From Gemmatimonadota bacterium (GTDB lineage Bacteria > Gemmatimonadota > Gemmatimonadetes > Longimicrobiales > Gaopeijiaceae): a DNA stretch of 54,409 nt. This document shows positions 15,801 through 23,290 of the stretch, in pieces (within the stretch, counting starts at the first letter, position 1; each line of letters starts with the position of its first letter). The stretch lies in assembly GCA_022564055.1 (NCBI GenBank), contig JADFMD010000009.1, positions 1 through 54,409 of the forward strand. The letters run 5' to 3'. Both the position numbers and the translations under genes were made by a program. The notes below the pieces were generated by a model. It was not told the origin of the DNA. It saw only the letters and a list, made by a program, of their open reading frames with translations, and ran no database searches.

Positions 15801-17977
15801 ATCCGAAGAAGCAGGCTTGGCAGTCCCTGGATCCGGCCGCTGGGAGTCTGCCGAAGGAGATCGAGTCTGCCCTCGTTGACGCGGATTCTCTCCCGGCCTT
15901 CGTCGTCATTCTCGTCGATTCTGAAATCGATCGTGAATGGGGTGCGCAGGCGACCCTGGCAGTGGCCAGGAATTGGGCGGCATCCGGACACCGAGTGATT
16001 CTCGCGGACGGGTGCCTCGATCATCCAATTCTCCACGAGACCGTGGGGGTAGAGAACGGTGAGGGTGTGTCTGACATGGTGCTCTATGGAGCATCGGCTC
16101 AACGAATCGCGGGACGTATCGAGGAACGCTTGATGCTCGCTCCCACCGGGACACCGGTGGTGGAGGTCGCCGCGATTCTGGAGCACGTCAAGTGGGACAT
16201 GATGATCAGCGGGTGTCGGGAGGCGAAAGCCACCCTCGTCTTTCACGTGTCGACGGGCACGCCGGGTGCGAACGCGATGACCGCGCGAGCCGAGCAGGTT
16301 TTGGTGCTCGCTCCAGAATCCAGGGATATCGATGCTCTCCTGGGGGATGCGTCGGGTCGGGTTATCGCCGTCTTGGGCCCGGTGAACGGGGACACTCCTG
16401 CCGTGGCGATTGGGGGAGAAGCCGGTGTTGGTGCGGTCGTTGAGGAGGTGGCCGTCCCCCCTGAGGCAGAGGCCCTTGAGGTAACGGTGCCCGAAGTAGA
16501 GGTCCCTGAAGCAGAGATCTCTGAGGTTGCGACTCCTGAGGTAGCGGTCCCTGAGGCAGAGATTTCTGAGGTTGCGACTCCTGAGGGAGCGGTGCCTGAG
16601 GAAGAGGGTCCGGAGGTTTCGGTGCCTGACGCCATCGTACCTGAGGTGGAGATTTCTGAAACGCCCGTGCCCGAAGTAAACGTACCGGAGGTAGCGGTAC
16701 CTGAGGACGACGGGACGCCTGCCTTCACGGTCGATGATGTTCCGGAGGTGCCCTCCAGCTCGGGTGTGGAAGGTGAGAGGCCTGAAGCCTTCAGCGTTAC
16801 CGGCATGGAAGGCGAACAATACGAAGCGGGCGACTCGCCGAGGGTCGGGGTGGAGCCGGTGGATCTGGACTCCGGAGGGGATCTGGGGGTGGCGGGTGGG
16901 GCGGACGGAGATATCGAAGTTACTACCGGGGATCAGGTGGGCGCCGCGGGTCAGGACGACGCTGAAGTTGAGGTGGTTGCCACTGGAGAAGACACGTCCA
17001 TTGGTATCGAAGGCTTCGAGATTGAGGGCGGTGTCGAGCTCGAGGGACCGTCGGACGAGCCCGAAGGGACCGCGGACGACGCGGAAGGGCTTCTGATCCC
17101 AGAGCCTGCCGCTCCCGGTGCGAGTGCCGGGATCGATTTTGGGAAGCTGGATTTCGCGGCGAGTGGACCGGCCACTACTTCTGATTCGCTTTCGGAGCTG
17201 GTGGTCGACGAACCCCCAAGGGAAGCCGAGGTTGAGGATACGGCACCCGAGCGTCGGCTCAGATACCGGGGTTTGGCCCGGCTGGAGCGGCGGCGCAAGC
17301 GTGCGGCCTTCATCCGTCTGTTTCTTACCGCGTTGGCGACGATCCTTATCGTGGGTGGTGGCGGGTTCGCTGCGGCCTACTACGGTCTCATTAATTATCC
17401 CGGCATCACGCCGCCCAACCGGGTACGTTCCTACGTACCCCCCCCTGTGGCCTTGCCAGGTCCAGTGCCCCAAAGCGCCATCATGAGCCACGTGCTTTTG
17501 ATCGATGCCTGGCGATCGATAGAGACCCCTTTGACGACCGCCGACGCCCTACGGACCAGGCTTCCCGACCTCCTCTTTTTCGTGAGCCCCCTTGAGGTGG
17601 AAGGAGCACGACAGTTCGCACTATACGTGGGTCCCGCATTTAGTGCGGTGGAGGCAAATGCCCTAAAGGGCCCGCTCGCCCTCGTCATGGATCGGCTGGA
17701 TCCGAACGATTGGTCAGTACTCAACGCTCCCTACGCGTTCTATTTCGGCGAGTATGACTCGGCGACGAATGCGGAAGCCAGAGTCCAGGCGTTGGCTGGG
17801 AATTCGATCCCGGCGTATTCGCTTCAGGTTGCCTATTCCGATGGTACGATGGCCGTGCGTGTATACGGCGGAGCATATGCGGATGAGTTCCAGGCTGCTG
17901 AGATGGGACGGATGATCAACGATGCGGAGGTCGGAGGAATGGTTCTCACCTCCCGACGAGGAACACTGCCTGAATGA
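15797..17977 (+). CDS. SPOR-domain membrane protein with degenerate ParA/CpsD-like N-terminus
   Basis: The 726-residue protein has four parts. Residues 25-200 resemble a MinD/ParA/CpsD-type P-loop fold: FVVILVDSEIDREWGAQATL, then HRVILADGCLDHPILHETVG and GVSDMVLYGAS. The Walker A position reads REWGAQAT and lacks the lysine, so nucleotide hydrolysis is unlikely. Residues 229-303 are 15 tandem pentapeptides of consensus VxVPE, followed by about 200 acidic, low-complexity residues. A single membrane helix lies at about 505-532 after a basic stretch (RLERRRKRAAF). The C-terminal 170 residues contain two SPOR-like units (RQFALYVGPAFS and YAFYFGEYDSATNAEARVQA), which in the family bind denuded septal peptidoglycan. 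This predicts a cytoplasmic N-terminus and a periplasmic SPOR domain. ATG 15797 is preferred; ATG 15746 would add 17 residues. The end overlaps smc by 4 bases, hinting at a link between division and chromosome segregation. Confidence 0.7.
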   Translation: MNPKKQAWQSLDPAAGSLPKEIESALVDADSLPAFVVILVDSEIDREWGAQATLAVARNWAASGHRVILADGCLDHPILHETVGVENGEGVSDMVLYGASAQRIAGRIEERLMLAPTGTPVVEVAAILEHVKWDMMISGCREAKATLVFHVSTGTPGANAMTARAEQVLVLAPESRDIDALLGDASGRVIAVLGPVNGDTPAVAIGGEAGVGAVVEEVAVPPEAEALEVTVPEVEVPEAEISEVATPEVAVPEAEISEVATPEGAVPEEEGPEVSVPDAIVPEVEISETPVPEVNVPEVAVPEDDGTPAFTVDDVPEVPSSSGVEGERPEAFSVTGMEGEQYEAGDSPRVGVEPVDLDSGGDLGVAGGADGDIEVTTGDQVGAAGQDDAEVEVVATGEDTSIGIEGFEIEGGVELEGPSDEPEGTADDAEGLLIPEPAAPGASAGIDFGKLDFAASGPATTSDSLSELVVDEPPREAEVEDTAPERRLRYRGLARLERRRKRAAFIRLFLTALATILIVGGGGFAAAYYGLINYPGITPPNRVRSYVPPPVALPGPVPQSAIMSHVLLIDAWRSIETPLTTADALRTRLPDLLFFVSPLEVEGARQFALYVGPAFSAVEANALKGPLALVMDRLDPNDWSVLNAPYAFYFGEYDSATNAEARVQALAGNSIPAYSLQVAYSDGTMAVRVYGGAYADEFQAAEMGRMINDAEVGGMVLTSRRGTLPE
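16481..16705 (+). repeat. Fifteen tandem 15-base units encoding VxVPE-type pentapeptides
   Basis: The segment translates without interruption as 15 five-residue units: VTVPE, VEVPE, AEISE, VATPE, VAVPE, AEISE, VATPE, GAVPE, EEGPE, VSVPD, AIVPE, VEISE, TPVPE, VNVPE, VAVPE. Three units (AEISE, VATPE, then VAVPE or GAVPE) are nearly repeated at the DNA level, suggesting recent duplication. Flanking residues are acidic and similar but out of register. Confidence 0.85.
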
Positions 17978-20900
17978 AGCTTCGATCCCTCAGCATTCAT
18001 GGGTTCAAGTCCTTCGCAGACGCCACCGTCATCGACTTCCATGAGGGAATCACAGCGGTCGTCGGTCCCAATGGATGCGGAAAATCCAATATCAGCGATG
18101 CGATCCGGTGGGTATTGGGGGAGCAGCGTCCCTCTGCCATCCGAGGTGGCAAGATGGAAGAAGCCATCTTTCAGGGATCGCTGAATCGCCCGCCGGTCAA
18201 CCGGGCCTCGGTCACCATGGTGGTGTCCAATGAGGACGGCGGTTTACCCGTGGCGTTCAAAGAGGTCGAGATCGGACGCACCCTTTACAGGGATGGGGGA
18301 AGCGATTATTCGCTGAATCGCTCTACGTGTCGGCTTCGCGATGTCTTGGACCTGTGCCGCGATACCGGGCTCGGCGCCAATGCCTACTCGGTCATCGAGA
18401 ATCGGATGATCGACGCGATCCTGTCGGATCGGGCGGAGGAGCGGCGCCAGCTGTTCGAGGAGGCCTCGGGGATCGGCAAGTACAAGGACCGCCGCAAGGC
18501 GGCGATGAGGCGCCTCGAGCATGCCGAGCGGGACCTGACGCGATTGGAGGACGTGATCGGCGAAGTCGAGACCAAGGTTCGGTCTCTGGCCCGGCAGAAA
18601 GGAAAGGCTGAACGCTACAGGACACTTCGAGATCGGCGCTTGGCGGTAGAAGTATCCGTCGTTGCCCACGACCTGAAACGGTTGCGGGATCGCTTGTCGG
18701 AGTTGGACGCGTCCCTGGACGGGGACCGGAAGACCGGCCAAGGGATGGTGGCGGAACTCCAGACCGCCGAAGCCAATGCCGAGACGTTGCGTCTGGAAGA
18801 AGTCCAGGCGGAGCGCTTCAGAAGAGAGGCCGCGAAGGCCTTGGATGGAATCCGTGGGCGTCTCGTCGAGTGGGAGCGCGATCTCGCCGTGGCCGGCGAG
18901 CGTAAAGGGTACGCGGAACGTCGCCTTGGGCAGATCGGACGGGATCGAACTGTTTCGGAGACCCGGTTGCAGGGATTGGTGGAGGCCTTGGAGGCCTTGG
19001 ATTCACGCCATGGTGGCGGGGACGCGGAGCTGGAGCGGATCCGGGAGGATGTCAAAATTCAGACCGAGGTGGTCGTGTCCGTCCGCGGCCGTCTCGATAA
19101 AGCCCGTGCTAGCCTGGAAGAGACGGAAAACCACGAACGCGACGTGGTGCGGAAGGGGGCTCAACTCGAGGGTGATGTGGACGCGGCGAAAAGCCAGGCG
19201 GCCGAGCTCGAGCGACGCCAACACCAGATCGATACAGAATTGAGTGACGCGTCCGACGCCCTCTCCGATCTCGAGTCCCAGGGCGATCTCTTTACCGGGC
19301 GCATCAGCGGTTTCGAAGGTGCCCTGGAAAAGGCCACTGCCGATTTGGACTTGGCGCAGATCTCCCTCGGGAAAGCCAAGCCCTCACTCGAAGCTGCGAG
19401 GCGGGACGAACTACAGGCGGTGCGCGCCGCACAAGGCATCGAGGCGGAGCTGGCAGCGCTGAAAACCCTCGAGCGGGATCAGGAGGGGATCGATCCGGTG
19501 GCCAAGGCCGCGCTTGCGCTCGGGGATTCCGATGTCGTTGGAGCCCTATTGGACTTCATTGAGGCACCGGCCGAGTTGGGTACGGCGGTGGAGGCCTATC
19601 TGGGGACGCTGGCCAAGGCGTTGGTGGTGAGGGACAGCCGAGCCGCCGATCGCCTGATACGGTGGTTCTCCGAGGACTGGCCGGGCGGCGGCGGGCTGAT
19701 CTTGCTTCCACTCGATCAGGTTCCGGACAAGGCGATCGGGACTCTCCTCGAGTCGGTACACGCCGTCGGCGAGGGTGCCCCTTGGGTAGAGGCGTTGCTC
19801 GGCGAGGTAGATCTCGTCGACTCCGCTGAAGGGGGCCCCCGGGGGTCGCGGCAACGGTTACTTCGTGACGGCACTATTCTCGATCCACGGGGCCTGATTC
19901 GGATCGGAACGCCCTCCGTGATTTCAGGCCAGCTCGAACGAAGGGATCGACTCGTGACGCTCGGCGCCACGTTATCACAGGCGGAGGCAGAAGCTTCGAC
20001 CGCTCGCCAAAGCCTCGAGGTTGAAGAAACTCGGTACGCGGAGGCAGAGATTGCGGTCGAATTTGCACGCAGCGAGCTACGTAATGCGCAGGACGATTTA
20101 CGGACGGCGAGCGCCGAGGGTGCGGCCCGGGTAGATCAGCGCGCTCGGATCGATACGCGCCGGGACGAGCTTGCGATACAACTCGCGGGGACCAGGGCGG
20201 CACGTGCTCGCGCACTGGAGCGGGCCACGACCGCCGAGGAGGATCGGGATGGGCTTCTCGCCCATGAGAGCGGTACGCGGGAGGCTCGGGAGGCTTTCCG
20301 GAGTGAGTTGGCGGTGGTCCAGGATGAGTGGGAAGAAGCGCGTGCAGAGGAAGCCCGCCTTTCGATTCGGCTCGCTCGTGCGGAGGAAGAGGCCAAACAG
20401 GTGGCAAAACGCGTCGAGGATTTGACACATGATCGTAACGCCCAGGAGAAGCACTTGGCCGACCTGGATGCGGAAGAGGAAGTTCTGAATGGGGACGTGG
20501 CGACCGCGGTCCAGTGCCAAGAGGAGGGCAAGAAGGAAACCGAGCGCTTATTCGGTGAACGGGACGATGCTCGGGCGATTTTGAACGAAAAGAGCACGTT
20601 GCTTACTGGAATCACAGAAGCCCTTGCCGAGGCCGAGCGGGCGGCCCGCACCCTGCGGAGCACAGAGCGGGAGGCCGTGGACCAGCGGCATCAGCTCGAG
20701 CTCGAGCGCCAGGAGGTGTCGGGCGGCATCGGCTTGATCCAGGAGCGGCTGGAGGGTGAGTGGGGGCGGCCGCTCGACCGCCTCTTGGAGGAGGCCGAAC
20801 CCGTGGAGGGAACGCCGGAGGACCTCAAGGCGGAACTCGAGGACATCGTTGCGCATCTGGATCGCATCGGACTCGTCAACATGCTTGCGATGGAGGAGCA

Positions 20901-21489
20901 TGAGGAAGAGAACACCAGGTTCCGATTTCTGTCGGAGCAGAGAGACGATCTTTTGGCTGCCCAAGACGACCTGAAGGCGGCTATTCGGAAGATCAATGAA
21001 ACCGCCATCGGCCTTTTCGAGGAGACGTTCGAAAAGATCCGCGAAAACTTCCGCGCTACCTTCCAACGGCTGTTCGAGGGTGGAGAGGCTGATATCTGGC
21101 TCACTGATCCGGCGGATCCGCTGGAGTCCCCAATCGAGATCCACGCGTCGCCGAAGGGGAAGAAGACGCAGCGAATTGATTTGCTCTCCGGGGGTGAACG
21201 CGCGCTCACCGCGCTTTCACTGCTCTTCGGGATCTATCTCGTAAAGCCGAGTCCGTTCTGCGTGCTCGATGAGGTGGATGCCCCCTTGGATGAGAACAAC
21301 ATCGGCCGTTTCATCCGACTTCTTCAGGAATTCAAAGCGCAGACGCAATTCGTGCTCATCACCCATAACCCCCGATCGATCGAGGCCGCCGACTGGATTT
21401 ACGGCGTGACGATGGAAGAGCCCGGCGTGAGTACGATCGTCGGCGTTCAGCTGCAGGACGCTCTCCAAACGACCGGATCGGCGGCCTAA
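17974..21489 (+). CDS. smc: Chromosome segregation protein SMC
   Basis: The 1171-residue protein is a full-length bacterial SMC, the ATPase subunit of the SMC-ScpAB condensin. The N-terminal head starts LRSLSIHGFKSFADATVIDF, with Walker A GPNGCGKS at residues 31-38. Two long coiled-coil arms (about 170-490 and 670-1000) flank a hinge at about 500-660 (SDVVGALLDFIEAPAELGTA, VVRDSRAADRLI). The C-terminal head has the ABC signature LLSGGERALTALSLL near residue 1070 and Walker B FCVLDEVDAPLDENN. ATG 17974 overlaps the end of the SPOR gene as ATGA. scpA and scpB are not in the window. aroF begins immediately after the stop. Confidence 0.96.
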   Translation: MKLRSLSIHGFKSFADATVIDFHEGITAVVGPNGCGKSNISDAIRWVLGEQRPSAIRGGKMEEAIFQGSLNRPPVNRASVTMVVSNEDGGLPVAFKEVEIGRTLYRDGGSDYSLNRSTCRLRDVLDLCRDTGLGANAYSVIENRMIDAILSDRAEERRQLFEEASGIGKYKDRRKAAMRRLEHAERDLTRLEDVIGEVETKVRSLARQKGKAERYRTLRDRRLAVEVSVVAHDLKRLRDRLSELDASLDGDRKTGQGMVAELQTAEANAETLRLEEVQAERFRREAAKALDGIRGRLVEWERDLAVAGERKGYAERRLGQIGRDRTVSETRLQGLVEALEALDSRHGGGDAELERIREDVKIQTEVVVSVRGRLDKARASLEETENHERDVVRKGAQLEGDVDAAKSQAAELERRQHQIDTELSDASDALSDLESQGDLFTGRISGFEGALEKATADLDLAQISLGKAKPSLEAARRDELQAVRAAQGIEAELAALKTLERDQEGIDPVAKAALALGDSDVVGALLDFIEAPAELGTAVEAYLGTLAKALVVRDSRAADRLIRWFSEDWPGGGGLILLPLDQVPDKAIGTLLESVHAVGEGAPWVEALLGEVDLVDSAEGGPRGSRQRLLRDGTILDPRGLIRIGTPSVISGQLERRDRLVTLGATLSQAEAEASTARQSLEVEETRYAEAEIAVEFARSELRNAQDDLRTASAEGAARVDQRARIDTRRDELAIQLAGTRAARARALERATTAEEDRDGLLAHESGTREAREAFRSELAVVQDEWEEARAEEARLSIRLARAEEEAKQVAKRVEDLTHDRNAQEKHLADLDAEEEVLNGDVATAVQCQEEGKKETERLFGERDDARAILNEKSTLLTGITEALAEAERAARTLRSTEREAVDQRHQLELERQEVSGGIGLIQERLEGEWGRPLDRLLEEAEPVEGTPEDLKAELEDIVAHLDRIGLVNMLAMEEHEEENTRFRFLSEQRDDLLAAQDDLKAAIRKINETAIGLFEETFEKIRENFRATFQRLFEGGEADIWLTDPADPLESPIEIHASPKGKKTQRIDLLSGGERALTALSLLFGIYLVKPSPFCVLDEVDAPLDENNIGRFIRLLQEFKAQTQFVLITHNPRSIEAADWIYGVTMEEPGVSTIVGVQLQDALQTTGSAA

Positions 21490-22518
21490 ATGTTGGTCGT
21501 GATGAAGCACGGCGCCTCCGAGGGTGAGGTGCAGGCCGTGGTGGACGAGATCGAGCGACTGGGCTACGAAGCGCGGCCCATGCCGGGGAAGCAGCGCACC
21601 ACCGTCGGGCTCATGGGGAACGACGGCGGTGTCGACGCCGACCGCATACAGGGAATGTTAGGCGTGCTCGAGATCATCCCGGTGACCAAGCCCTACAAGC
21701 AGGTCTCCCGTGAATGGCGTGATTCGGACACCATCGTCGAGTTGAAGAACGGCGTGCGGTTCGGCGGCGAAGCGATAAACATCATCGCTGGTCCATGCGC
21801 CGTGGAGGGTGCGTCGGACATCATCGACATCGCACACCGACTCAAGGCGGCGGGGGCCACGGTACTCCGGGGGGGAGCGTTCAAGCCTCGGACCTCCCCG
21901 TACTCCTGGCAGGGGCTCGGGGAGGAGGGGCTCAAGATGTTGGCCCGCGCCAGGGAGGCCACGGGGATGGCCATCGTGACGGAGGCGCTGGACCCCGAAG
22001 GAGTCGACCTCGTCGCTCAGTACGCCGACATAATTCAGATCGGCGCCCGCAACATGCAGAACTATCCTTTGCTCCGGCGGGCGGGCCGATCCGGCACACC
22101 CGTCCTGCTCAAGCGGGGGATGTCCGCCACGATCGACGAGTTGCTGCTAGCCGCCGAGTATATCCTGGCCGAAGGAAACCAACAGGTGATTTTGTGCGAG
22201 CGCGGTGTCCGCAGCTTCGACACGCACACACGAAACCTCCTGGACCTCACGGCGATCCCCGTTGTGAAGTCCCTTTCGCACCTTCCTATCATCGCGGATC
22301 CGAGTCACGGAACGGGGATTAGGGACAAGGTCATTCCGATGGCGAGGGCGGCGGTGGCGGCTGGCGCCGACGGGTTGATGATCGAGGTGCACACGAACCC
22401 CCCGGAGGCTCGTTCAGACGGCGCCCAGTCGCTCTATCCTGATCAGTTCACTGAGCTCATGGTTCAGATCCGGGTGATTGCGGAGGCGATCGGGCGTGAG
22501 GTGCAGCTTCCGTTCTAG
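21490..22518 (+). CDS. aroF: 3-deoxy-7-phosphoheptulonate synthase (DAHP synthase, type I beta)
   Basis: This enzyme condenses phosphoenolpyruvate and erythrose 4-phosphate in the first step of the shikimate pathway. The N-terminal 65 residues (VVMKHGASEGEVQAVVDEIE) form the ferredoxin-like regulatory domain seen in type I-beta enzymes. The TIM barrel follows, with IIAGPCAVEG near residue 98, the FKPRTSPYSWQGLGEEGL motif near residue 133, ILCERGVRSFD near residue 236 and IADPSHGTG near residue 271. The 342-residue length fits the family. ATG 21490 directly follows the smc stop, so translation is probably coupled to smc. It may instead be named aroA or aroG by other conventions. Confidence 0.94.
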   Translation: MLVVMKHGASEGEVQAVVDEIERLGYEARPMPGKQRTTVGLMGNDGGVDADRIQGMLGVLEIIPVTKPYKQVSREWRDSDTIVELKNGVRFGGEAINIIAGPCAVEGASDIIDIAHRLKAAGATVLRGGAFKPRTSPYSWQGLGEEGLKMLARAREATGMAIVTEALDPEGVDLVAQYADIIQIGARNMQNYPLLRRAGRSGTPVLLKRGMSATIDELLLAAEYILAEGNQQVILCERGVRSFDTHTRNLLDLTAIPVVKSLSHLPIIADPSHGTGIRDKVIPMARAAVAAGADGLMIEVHTNPPEARSDGAQSLYPDQFTELMVQIRVIAEAIGREVQLPF

Positions 22519-22638
22519 AGCGCGATATCTTTTCAACAATTTTCCGCGCTGCCGATCCTGCCATGGCTGCGCCCTTCCCTTTCAGCGAGGCTGCGCTGTG
22601 GACCCTTTCTTCCCAACCCCAGGCACCGGTTCTCATTC

Positions 22639-22998
22639 TTGGACACCATACGGCGCGGACGCCGATTTGAAGCGCTTGCCGAAGCCCTCTTGAAGAAGCG
22701 GGGTTGGCGAATCCTCGACCGCAACGTTCGGTTTCTGCGCAAGGAGATCGATCTTGTGGTGGAGAAGGATGGGCTCGTCGCGTTTGTGGAGGTAAAGGGC
22801 CGCAGCGGACCCGCGTTCGGCCATCCCCTTGAAGCGATCACCTGGAGAAAGCGTCGCGCGATCTCCGTGGTTGCCAACGCGTGGATCGCGCGGAGTAGCT
22901 TCGAGGCACGGTCCTATCGGTTCGACGCCGTTTCGGTACGGATAATGCCCGGTGGGGCTGTTGAACTCGAGCACGTCGAGGGCGCGTGGACCGAGTGA
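22639..22998 (+). CDS. yraN: UPF0102 / YraN family protein
   Basis: The 119-residue protein has the YraN fold of a restriction-like or Holliday-junction-resolvase-like nuclease. RRGRRFEALAEALLKKRGW is followed by the catalytic-site pattern E36, D38, E51, K53 in KEIDLVVEKDGLVAFVEVKGR. No substrate is established for the family; a role in DNA recombination or repair is suggested only by fold. TTG 22639 is the first usable start, with no obvious ribosome-binding site. The 120 bases upstream contain a 6-bp inverted repeat (AGCGCG at 22519, CGCGCT at 22545) with a 20-base loop and nothing else I recognise. Confidence 0.85.
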   Translation: MDTIRRGRRFEALAEALLKKRGWRILDRNVRFLRKEIDLVVEKDGLVAFVEVKGRSGPAFGHPLEAITWRKRRAISVVANAWIARSSFEARSYRFDAVSVRIMPGGAVELEHVEGAWTE

Positions 22999-23064
22999 TC
23001 CCGGGCACCTGAAATCCGTCGCCGAGGCTACCGTAAGGGCACTTTCAGTACGGCTTCCATAACG

Positions 23065-23093
23065 TTGACGCTCGTTTCGCCACGGTCTAAATT
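23065..23093 (+). promoter_or_regulatory. Sigma-70 promoter of the SRP RNA gene
   Basis: TTGACG (23065-23070) and TAAATT (23088-23093) are spaced by 17 bases. The -10 ends 6 bases before the first base of the outer SRP stem (23099-23100), just where transcription should begin. The agreement of box quality, spacing and RNA 5' end makes this the best-supported promoter in the window. Confidence 0.75.
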
Positions 23094-23098
23094 TCAGG

Positions 23099-23196
23099 TG
23101 CCCCAGGTCCGTAGGGCCAAAGCCCACGAACTCCGTCAGGACCTTGCCGGTAGCAGCGGTAAGTGTGGTGAACGTTGCTGCGGGTCGCCTGGGGCA
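23099..23196 (+). ncRNA. ffs: Small (4.5S-type) signal recognition particle RNA
   Basis: The RNA forms one long hairpin. TGCCCCAGG (23099-23107) pairs perfectly with CCTGGGGCA (23188-23196). A second helix pairs CCCAC near 23122 with GTGTGG near 23163. The conserved Ffh-binding asymmetric loop reads GTCAGG on the 5' side (from 23135) and AGCAGC on the 3' side (from 23152), with ACC/GGT closing the tip. The apical loop is TTGCC instead of the usual GGAA tetraloop. The SRP RNA targets membrane and secreted proteins co-translationally with Ffh and FtsY. The location immediately upstream of dnaX, ybaB and recR is a widespread gene order. A Ts-rich terminator follows directly. Confidence 0.9.
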
Positions 23197-23203
23197 TTTT
23201 TTT
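23188..23203 (+). terminator. T-run terminator of the SRP RNA gene
   Basis: The closing helix of the SRP RNA itself (9 bp, GC-rich) is followed immediately by seven T residues (23197-23203). The RNA hairpin therefore appears to double as an intrinsic terminator, separating the small RNA from dnaX, which begins 88 bases later. Confidence 0.7.
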
Positions 23204-23290
23204 GCTTTTCGTGCGGCGTCTCAACCGACCGCGGGCCACAAGTGGCGGCGTGCCGGGGATCCGCACCACTGGACTGGGAACCGTAAAGCG

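Noticed and set aside
15698-17491. A 597-codon minus-strand ORF opposite the SPOR gene
   Set aside because: It mirrors the acidic repeat gene: its long runs of R, H and N are the complement of the glutamate/valine-rich codons. The plus-strand gene has a membrane helix, SPOR units and overlaps smc correctly.
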